From Bacteroidota bacterium (GTDB lineage Bacteria > Bacteroidota > Bacteroidia > Bacteroidales > FEN-979): a DNA stretch of 11,742 nucleotides. Shown one piece after another: positions 7,466 to 11,742 of the stretch. The notes beneath the pieces were generated by a model. That model saw nothing but the letters and a program-made list of their open reading frames with translations. It made no database searches and was not told where the DNA came from. How positions within the stretch are numbered: position 1 is the first letter of the stretch; every line of letters begins with the position of its first letter. The DNA lies in NCBI GenBank assembly GCA_026391755.1, contig JAPLDN010000372.1, forward strand, positions 1-11,742. Reading direction: 5' to 3'. The translations under genes and the position numbers were made by a program.

Positions 7466-8143
7466 TCACTTCTTAAGTCCTTCCACAACGATTACGATTT
7501 CCCCTTTAACCGGTTTGCTGCTGAAATGGAGGATGAGTTCTTCAAGGCTGCCCCTGGCATTCTCCTCATAGATCTTTGAGAGCTCACGGGAAACACAGGC
7601 ATAACGGCCGCTGCCTAAAAATTCGGCCAGCTGGGTCAGGGTTTTAACCAGGCGGAAAGGACTTTCATAAAAGATCATGGTTTTTTCTTCTTCGGCAAGC
7701 TGCAGAAAGCGCGTTTGACGGCCTTTTTTATGAGGAAGGAAGCCTTCGAATATAAAATGGTCAGATGGGATGCCGCTGTTAACCAGGGCCGGGACAAATG
7801 CCGTGGGTCCGGGCAGGCATTCCGCAGGAATGCCTGCCCTCACGCATTCCCTGATAAGAAGGTAACCCGGATCACTGATCCCCGGAGTGCCCGCGTCGCT
7901 GACCAATGCTATGACGGCACCTCCCTGGAGCCGTTCAATAACCCTCTCCACTGAACGATGTTCATTGAACTGATGGTGCGACTGCAATGGCTTGTCAATC
8001 CCGTAATGCCTTAAAAGCACCAATGAATTTCGTGTATCCTCGGCCAGTATCAGGTCTACCTCCTTCAATATCCTAACCGCCCTGAACGTTATATCCTCCA
8101 GGTTGCCGATAGGTGTTGGAACTATATATAATTTTCCTCCCAT
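7466..8143 (-). CDS. rsmI: 16S rRNA (cytidine-1402-2'-O)-methyltransferase RsmI
   Basis: RsmI uses S-adenosylmethionine to 2'-O-methylate C1402 of 16S rRNA near the decoding centre. The 225-aa protein shows the tetrapyrrole-methylase-like fold motifs in order: PTPIGNLEDIT (9-19), AEDTR (34-38), SDAGTPGISDPG (82-93), PGPTA (111-115), FYESPFR (158-164) and GEIVIVVEG (214-222). It is shorter than E. coli RsmI, lacking the C-terminal extension. The gene follows the response regulator gene by 21 nt on the same strand and may be cotranscribed with the two-component pair. An unusual perfect inverted repeat (7811-7839) lies inside the coding sequence without disturbing the reading frame. Confidence 0.95.
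   Translation of the reverse strand: MGGKLYIVPTPIGNLEDITFRAVRILKEVDLILAEDTRNSLVLLRHYGIDKPLQSHHQFNEHRSVERVIERLQGGAVIALVSDAGTPGISDPGYLLIRECVRAGIPAECLPGPTAFVPALVNSGIPSDHFIFEGFLPHKKGRQTRFLQLAEEEKTMIFYESPFRLVKTLTQLAEFLGSGRYACVSRELSKIYEENARGSLEELILHFSSKPVKGEIVIVVEGLKK
7811..7839. repeat. Perfect 13-bp inverted repeat inside rsmI
   Basis: The arms GGGCAGGCATTCC (7811-7823) and GGAATGCCTGCCC (7827-7839) are exact reverse complements separated by GCA. In mRNA they would form a strong GC-rich hairpin. The repeat encodes residues AGIPAECLP just before the PGPTA motif, so the protein sequence stays family-like and the palindrome depends on codon choice. Confidence 0.9.
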
Positions 8144-8164
8144 ATCAATGTACCCGGGCTGATA

Positions 8165-8866
8165 TCATGATTTAATAACTAACTTGAACCCCACCCCGTG
8201 AACATTAATTAACTCCACACTGGGGTCTTCTTTCAGGTACTTCCGCAGTTTAACAACATATACATCCATGCTGCGTGCATTAAAATAACTGTCGTCATTC
8301 CATATCTGGGTCAAGGCAACCGAACGGTCCAGCACCTCGTTCATATTCATGCACAACAACCGCAACAGGCCAGCCTCTTTCGAAGTAAGCTTATTTTCCC
8401 TGCCCTCTATGCTTAAAACCTGGCGGTTAAAATCAAAGCTGTAATTCCCTATTATAAATACATTCTCGTTCATTGCCGATTTCCCGCCTTCGTCGGTGCG
8501 CCTCAGAATAGCCTGCATCCTCATCAACAACTCTTCCATGCTGAAGGGCTTGGTAATATAATCATCGGCCCCGGCCTCAAAGCCTTTCAGCTTGTCCTCC
8601 TGCAGAGTTTTTGCAGTAAGGAACAGAACCGGAACCTTCTTGCTCATCCCCCGTATCTCCTTCGCAGCTGCGAATCCATCCTTCACGGGCATCATGATAT
8701 CAAGAATGACAAAATCAATTTCTTTTTTTCCGAATACCTCAACAGCTTCCTGCCCGTTCACACATAAGGTGGTGTTGTACCCCTTTGCATCCAGGTAATT
8801 CTTCAGGATATTCCCCAGGTTGCGGTCATCCTCAGCAAGTAAAACATTAACAGCTCCTTTCTCCAT
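8165..8866 (-). CDS. rprY: OmpR/PhoB-family response regulator, RprY-like
   Basis: This is the transcription-factor half of a two-component system. The receiver domain (about 6-120) has the acidic pair D13/D14, phosphoacceptor D56 in ILDIMMP, T84 and K106 in YITKPF. The winged-helix DNA-binding domain (about 135-232) contains KLTSKEAGLLRLL and the recognition-helix region YFNARSMDVYVVKLRKYLK, and ends with NVHGVGFKL. The 233-aa length is typical of the family, and the receiver and C-terminal blocks closely resemble RprY of Bacteroides. The gene starts 12 nt after the kinase stop, so the two are cotranscribed. OmpR-family regulators usually bind tandem direct repeats about one helical turn apart, and such an array is present at 10201-10236. 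The symbol is assigned by resemblance and its regulon is unknown. Confidence 0.88.
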   Translation of the reverse strand: MEKGAVNVLLAEDDRNLGNILKNYLDAKGYNTTLCVNGQEAVEVFGKKEIDFVILDIMMPVKDGFAAAKEIRGMSKKVPVLFLTAKTLQEDKLKGFEAGADDYITKPFSMEELLMRMQAILRRTDEGGKSAMNENVFIIGNYSFDFNRQVLSIEGRENKLTSKEAGLLRLLCMNMNEVLDRSVALTQIWNDDSYFNARSMDVYVVKLRKYLKEDPSVELINVHGVGFKLVIKS

Positions 8867-8878
8867 ACCTTGATTTTT

Positions 8879-10165
8879 TTATTCTTTATAGATAAACGGA
8901 AGAAATACTTTAAACTTGCTTCCCTTGTTAACTTCACTTTCAAGACTGATCTTTCCATGATGTTCGCCGACTATAGCCTTTACATAGCTTAAGCCAAGCC
9001 CAAAGCCCCTTACATCGTGAATATTTCCCGTGGGGACACGGTAAAGCTTATCAAAAATCTTTTTCTGTTCCGACTTGCTGATACCAATACCATTGTCCTC
9101 TATGGTAATCTGAACACCATTCCCTGAATTTTCGGTACTGACCTTTATCACCGGCTTTCGGGGAGAATATTTGTTGGCATTATCCAGCAGGTTATATACC
9201 AGGTTTGTGACATGAACTTTATCCCCAATGACCCTCGGATTGGAAGCGTAAAAACTTTTAATGATCACCCCGTCTTTGATCTCAACCTGTATGCGGATGT
9301 TCTTAACCACATCATGGATGATATCATGAATGTTGATCAGTTCCCTTTTCATTTTCAACTCGCCCGAATCAATAACGGCAGTTTGCAGGATCTTCTCGGC
9401 CATCCCCGCCAGCCTTTTGTTTTCTTCATTTATCATGGTGATATAGGAAGATAAGAAATCGGGTGATTTCCGCATCTCCCGGTCGCTCATTGCCTCGCAG
9501 GCCAATGAAATAGTAGCTATCGGGGTTTTGAACTCATGGGTCATATTGTTGATGAAATCGTTTTTCATTTCCGAAAGCCTCTTCTGCCTGAAAATAGTTG
9601 AAATCGTATACATGAATGAGTAAACGATCACAATGATGAGAACCAGGGAGATCAGCAGCATCCCCCATAATTCGGTAAGCAGAAACCTTTGTTCATTTGG
9701 AAAAGCGATGAGTAAATATTCGGGAGGAGTAAAGATGTCGCTCTGGAACATGGGGAAGGCATATCCCTTTTCGAAAAGTTCCTTGCGGTAATTTGGCGAT
9801 TTTTCGACAAGGTAATCCTGGTTCTCGGGTTTGTAAATGCCGAATTCAAACCGGGTATCAATGCCTCTTATGTTAAGTTCCCTCGAAATGAGAGAGTCAA
9901 GGATTCCCCTGTTCAGAAATTCATCATAAGGCAGGTGGGGGTTGATGTTAAGCAGGCCTTCAGGTTTGGATTTCTCAATTGAACGGCGTTTTTCAAGCAA
10001 CTCGATCTTCGAAACCACTTTTGTTATAGCTTCATTTACACTCCTGCGAAAATTGGCTTCCTTGACAGATGAAGCATTCCTGATCCAATAGATCTGAATT
10101 CCCATCAGTCCCCCAAGAGCGAGGGTCATCACGACGATAGTAAGGATGATAAACCTCCTGTTCAT
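8879..10165 (-). CDS. rprX: Membrane sensor histidine kinase, RprX-like
   Basis: This is the kinase partner of the adjacent response regulator. The 428-aa protein has a first membrane helix (about 5-28), a periplasmic sensing region of about 130 residues with no domain I recognise (29-162), and a second helix (about 163-190). A dimerisation domain follows with the phosphorylated histidine in MTHEFKTP (H210), then an ATPase domain with N box NLLDNANKYSP (325-335), G1 box EDNGIGIS (356-363) and G2 box GFGLGLSYVKAIV (387-399). No HAMP domain is evident between the second helix and the H box. The order kinase then regulator matches rprX-rprY of Bacteroides. The mRNA could form a 5-bp hairpin immediately before the ATG (10166-10179). 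No Shine-Dalgarno sequence is visible. Confidence 0.9.
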   Translation of the reverse strand: MNRRFIILTIVVMTLALGGLMGIQIYWIRNASSVKEANFRRSVNEAITKVVSKIELLEKRRSIEKSKPEGLLNINPHLPYDEFLNRGILDSLISRELNIRGIDTRFEFGIYKPENQDYLVEKSPNYRKELFEKGYAFPMFQSDIFTPPEYLLIAFPNEQRFLLTELWGMLLISLVLIIVIVYSFMYTISTIFRQKRLSEMKNDFINNMTHEFKTPIATISLACEAMSDREMRKSPDFLSSYITMINEENKRLAGMAEKILQTAVIDSGELKMKRELINIHDIIHDVVKNIRIQVEIKDGVIIKSFYASNPRVIGDKVHVTNLVYNLLDNANKYSPRKPVIKVSTENSGNGVQITIEDNGIGISKSEQKKIFDKLYRVPTGNIHDVRGFGLGLSYVKAIVGEHHGKISLESEVNKGSKFKVFLPFIYKE

Positions 10166-10179
10166 CTTACAAAAGTAAG
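10166..10179 (-). promoter_or_regulatory. Inverted repeat abutting the histidine kinase start codon
   Basis: CTTAC and GTAAG are perfect 5-bp arms around a 4-nt loop directly adjacent to the ATG. In the minus-strand mRNA this could form a hairpin that affects initiation. The same bases read TACTTTTG on the minus strand, a TAnnTTTG match. If used as a -7 element, the transcript would start at or within the start codon, so I consider promoter use unlikely. Confidence 0.3.
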
Positions 10180-10200
10180 GGAAAAAGCTGATTTAAGGTT

Positions 10201-10236
10201 TTAACACTTTTTAACGTATATTAATAATCCTTAACA
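10201..10236 (+). promoter_or_regulatory. Four TTAACA-like direct repeats at exact 10-bp spacing, candidate response regulator operator
   Basis: Hexamers TTAACA, TTAACG, TTAATA and TTAACA begin at 10201, 10211, 10221 and 10231, each separated by four unrelated bases. Tandem hexamers on one helical face are the usual target geometry of OmpR/PhoB-family regulators. The array sits 36 bp upstream of the histidine kinase start and directly abuts the -33 box of the rightward promoter at 10237. It could therefore serve activation of that promoter, autoregulation of the two-component operon, or both. Binding by the RprY-like protein is inferred from proximity and geometry only. Confidence 0.5.
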
Positions 10237-10265
10237 TTTGCGCATTTCGGGCAGATATATCTTTG
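10237..10265 (+). promoter_or_regulatory. Near-consensus Bacteroidota promoter pointing right
   Basis: TTTG (10237-10240), a 17-nt spacer and TATCTTTG (10258-10265) match the -33/-7 consensus TTTG...TAnnTTTG. Transcription would begin near 10272. No protein-coding gene lies downstream on this strand before the terminator at 10358. This is the best promoter match I found in the window. Confidence 0.6.
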
Positions 10266-10271
10266 TGACAT

Positions 10272-10387
10272 AATTGCCTGCCTGATAAGAAACATGATTA
10301 CTTTGATGCGGCAGTAATGTGTGCAAGTTAAGTGAGACAACGTTTTGTTTATTGATGAAATCCCGGGAGACCCCCGGGATTTTTTTT
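10272..10387 (+). ncRNA. Candidate orphan small RNA of about 115 nt
   Basis: The interval is bounded by a strong promoter match ending at 10265 and an intrinsic terminator at 10358-10387, both on the plus strand, with minus-strand genes on either side. Only trivially short open frames occur inside, for example a 7-codon frame at 10294. The predicted RNA can form a 5' stem by pairing CTGCC (10278-10282) with GGCAG (10310-10314). A mostly unpaired A/U-rich middle follows (about 10319-10357), including GUUUUGUUUAUUG, and then the GC-rich terminator stem. I do not recognise a known RNA family, and its length differs from 6S RNA. The position next to the two-component operon and the hexamer array suggests an RNA output of that system. 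Ends are predicted from sequence only. Confidence 0.45.
10358..10387 (+). terminator. Intrinsic terminator of the candidate small RNA
   Basis: AATCCCGGG (10359-10367) pairs perfectly with CCCGGGATT (10373-10381) around the loop AGACC, and a run of T follows to 10387. The T run lies on the plus-strand side. Reading the other way, the stem is followed only by TTCATC, so the terminator is oriented rightward and is not well placed to end the purN transcript. Confidence 0.85.
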
Positions 10388-10390
10388 ACC

Positions 10391-10562
10391 ATCACTCATG
10401 ACTCATGACTCATCACTCATGACTCATGACTCATGACTCATCACTCATCACTCATGACTCATCACTCATGACTCATCACTCATGACTCATCACTCATGAC
10501 TCATCACTCATCACTCATCACTCATCACTCATCACTCATCACTCATCACTCATCACTCATCA
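10391..10562. repeat. Heptanucleotide tandem array (TCATSAC), about 24 units
   Basis: Twenty-three complete 7-nt units run from 10396 to 10556 with partial units at each end. Each unit is TCATGAC or TCATCAC, differing only at the fifth base. In order the variable base reads G G C G G G C C G C G C G C G, followed by eight C units next to purN. The alternating part forms a 14-nt higher-order repeat and the last part is a homogeneous run. The array enters the purN coding sequence, supplying its final codons and stop. Confidence 0.97.
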
Positions 10563-11118
10563 AAATCCTCTCAATCACTCTCGGGTAATGCTCATATTCC
10601 AGCTTGTGGATCCTTTCGGCAAGAGTTGCAGCAGTATCACCAGGCAATACCGGGCAAAGTGCCTGGAATATAATATCCCCCTCGTCATACGATCCGTTTA
10701 CATAATGTATGCTGATGCCCGACTCCCGCTCACCGGCACTGATCACCGCTTCATGAACATGTTCCCCGTACATTCCCTTACCTCCATATTTTGGCAGAAG
10801 GGCAGGATGAATATTAACTATTCTGTTTGGATAAGCCTCAAGAAGATTGACCGGGATAAGCCATAAAAAACCAGCAAGAACGATAAATGAAATATCTTTT
10901 TTTTTAAGAAGTTCCACGATGGAGCTGGTTTCGTAAAATGACTTGCGGTTAAATACGTGGTGGGGGATACCGAGTCGTTCAGCTCTTGTAAGTACATAAG
11001 CATCAGGCTTGTTGCTAAGGATCATCTTAACCTTTATAGAAGGGTGGCCGGAGAAATATTCTGAGATTCGCTGAGCATTCGTCCCGCTTCCTGAAGCCAG
11101 AATTGCTATATTTGTCAT
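10546..11118 (-). CDS. purN: Phosphoribosylglycinamide formyltransferase (GART 1)
   Basis: PurN transfers a formyl group from 10-formyltetrahydrofolate to glycinamide ribonucleotide, the third step of de novo purine synthesis, in the cytoplasm. The 190-aa protein starts MTNIAILASGSGTNAQ, with the phosphate-binding GSGTN loop at 10-14. Catalytic residues are N102 and H104 in VNIHPALLP and D145 in YDEGD. The ATG at 11118 is chosen because it begins the first beta strand of the fold. An in-frame ATG at 11178 would add 20 residues that do not belong to the family. The last four codons (MSDE) and the stop lie in the heptanucleotide array, so the natural C-terminus has been replaced or extended by repeat sequence. 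A TAnnTTTG match on the minus strand (11137-11144) may be its promoter. Confidence 0.94.
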   Translation of the reverse strand: MTNIAILASGSGTNAQRISEYFSGHPSIKVKMILSNKPDAYVLTRAERLGIPHHVFNRKSFYETSSIVELLKKKDISFIVLAGFLWLIPVNLLEAYPNRIVNIHPALLPKYGGKGMYGEHVHEAVISAGERESGISIHYVNGSYDEGDIIFQALCPVLPGDTAATLAERIHKLEYEHYPRVIERILMSDE

Positions 11119-11136
11119 GATTATGAATTTCAAATA

Positions 11137-11144
11137 CAAAAATA
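11137..11144 (-). promoter_or_regulatory. Possible -7 element for purN
   Basis: The minus strand reads TATTTTTG, an exact TAnnTTTG match, about 19 nt before the purN start, predicting a short leader. No TTG is found at the -33 distance, so this is tentative. Confidence 0.3.
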
Positions 11145-11286
11145 CAAAACCGGGTGATTGATTCCCTGACCTAACCATTATTATATAAGTTGCTGAAATC
11201 TAAATTTTAACAAAACCTAACAATATCCAAATGGTCCTGATAATCAAGCAGTTGATTTTTATAAATGTTAAAAAATCTTAAAATTC

Positions 11287-11317
11287 TTGGGTGGGTATCC
11301 GAAAATTATTTCCTTTG
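11287..11317 (+). promoter_or_regulatory. Candidate acpP promoter
   Basis: TTG (11287-11289), a 20-nt spacer and TTCCTTTG (11310-11317, one mismatch to TAnnTTTG) fit the Bacteroidota promoter pattern. Transcription would begin near 11324, giving a leader of about 25 nt before the acpP ATG. Confidence 0.5.
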
Positions 11318-11348
11318 CACTCCTTTTAACCAAAAAATTATAAAAAAC

Positions 11349-11585
11349 ATGTCTGACATTGCAGCAAAAGTAAAAGCTATCATTGTTGATAAGCTTGGTG
11401 TTGATGAAAGTGAAGTTACACCTGAAGCAAGTTTCACAAATGACCTGGGTGCTGACTCCCTGGACACTGTTGAGCTGATCATGGAATTTGAAAAGGAATT
11501 CGATATTGCAATCCCCGACGATCAGGCTGAAAAGATCAGTACAGTAGGGGAAGCGATTGCTTACATTGAGAATAATACCAAGTAA
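11349..11585 (+). CDS. acpP: Acyl carrier protein
   Basis: AcpP carries growing fatty acyl chains on a 4'-phosphopantetheine arm during type II fatty acid synthesis. The 78-aa protein is acidic and four-helical by family. It has the conserved GADSLDTVEL motif, in which S37 is the phosphopantetheine attachment site, and the downstream acidic helix EFEKEFDIAIPDD used for partner binding. The start MSDIAAKVKAI at 11349 is standard. The open frame extends 28 codons further upstream, but that part is AT-rich and overlaps the promoter. It is followed after 92 nt by fabF, the usual arrangement, and both probably share one promoter. Confidence 0.97.
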   Translation: MSDIAAKVKAIIVDKLGVDESEVTPEASFTNDLGADSLDTVELIMEFEKEFDIAIPDDQAEKISTVGEAIAYIENNTK

Positions 11586-11605
11586 GGATCTTTACTCCTT
11601 TCTTT

Positions 11606-11645
11606 ATGAAGACTATTGCCCCCTTCAAAGGGGGTTCTCCTTTAA
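11606..11645 (+). terminator. GC-rich hairpin between acpP and fabF
   Basis: CCCCCT (11619-11624) pairs with AGGGGG (11629-11634) around TCAA, followed by a T-rich but interrupted stretch. It could be a weak terminator or 3' stabiliser that keeps acpP mRNA more abundant than fabF mRNA. The imperfect T run argues against full termination. Confidence 0.4.
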
Positions 11646-11677
11646 CAAATGTAAGTTTAACCATTAATTATTAGGCT

Positions 11678-11742
11678 TTGAGACGAGTTGTAATAACTGG
11701 CCTTGGTGTGATTACGCCCCTTGGAAATACGGTCGAAGAGTA
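11678..11742 (+). CDS. fabF: 3-oxoacyl-[acyl-carrier-protein] synthase II, N-terminus only
   Basis: FabF condenses malonyl-ACP with acyl-ACP to lengthen fatty acids. Only the first 21 codons are in the window, reading (M)RRVVITGLGVITPLGNTVEE, the characteristic N-terminal strand and loop of ketoacyl synthases. Its position directly after acpP supports FabF over FabB. The start must be TTG at 11678: an in-frame TAG lies two codons upstream (11672-11674), and there is no ATG or GTG between it and the conserved RRVVITG block. The rest of the gene, including the active-site Cys, lies beyond the right edge. Confidence 0.85.
   Translation, partial: MRRVVITGLGVITPLGNTVEE

Noticed and set aside
7715..7954. 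Plus-strand open frame opposite rsmI
   Set aside because: It lies antisense to conserved RsmI motifs, and its existence reflects codon bias of the real gene.
10294..10317. A 7-codon frame inside the candidate small RNA
   Set aside because: Too short and without a ribosome binding site. A leader peptide is possible in principle, but no gene follows on the same strand that it could control.
10391..10562. CRISPR array
   Set aside because: Units are 7 nt with no spacers and no cas genes nearby. This is a simple tandem repeat.
11119..11178. Upstream ATG adding 20 residues to PurN
   Set aside because: The added residues precede the first strand of the fold and include the likely promoter region.
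11606..11674. A 22-codon frame between acpP and fabF, ending in TAG in the fabF frame
   Set aside because: It spans the hairpin and shows no recognisable peptide. The fabF N-terminus is complete without it, so it is neither a fabF extension nor a supported small gene.

Overview
The window looks chromosomal and comes from a member of the Bacteroidota, probably a Bacteroidales-like or related environmental anaerobe. The evidence is an RprX/RprY-type two-component pair, a relaxed lipoprotein signal, the near absence of Shine-Dalgarno sequences, and several promoter elements of the Bacteroidota type (TTTG or TTG near -33, TAnnTTTG near -7). No insertion sequence, phage gene, tRNA, rRNA or CRISPR array is visible. 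Most genes are housekeeping genes in tightly packed, often overlapping order.

Region 1 (1-3493, minus strand) is a cell-elongation operon read right to left. It runs from a small unknown lipoprotein, through the transpeptidase PBP2 (mrdA), to the SEDS glycosyltransferase RodA, which is cut by the left edge of the window. The lipoprotein occupies the place where mreD commonly sits in this phylum. Region 2 (3494-3634) is a short divergent promoter region filled with a heptanucleotide repeat. Region 3 (3635-8143) holds a LuxE-like adenylate-forming enzyme, an SRAP/HMCES-type abasic-site protein, a large multi-pass DUF2339-like membrane protein with His/Arg-rich tails, and rsmI. Both convergent gene pairs here end within a few bases of each other or overlap.

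Region 4 (8165-10165, minus strand) is a histidine kinase/response regulator pair resembling RprX/RprY, followed by rsmI in a possible three-gene operon. Region 5 (10166-10545) is the most interesting stretch. Next to the kinase start are four TTAACA-like hexamers at exact 10-bp spacing. They abut a near-consensus rightward promoter, and about 100 bp further on there is a textbook intrinsic terminator, with no gene in between. I read this as a candidate orphan small RNA of about 115 nt under possible control of the adjacent OmpR-family regulator. A 24-copy heptanucleotide array follows and runs into the 3' end of purN.

Region 6 (10546-11742) holds purN (minus strand), then a divergent promoter driving acpP and fabF (plus strand). 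These supply the acyl carrier protein and the elongating ketoacyl synthase of type II fatty acid synthesis. fabF begins with a TTG codon and is cut by the right edge.
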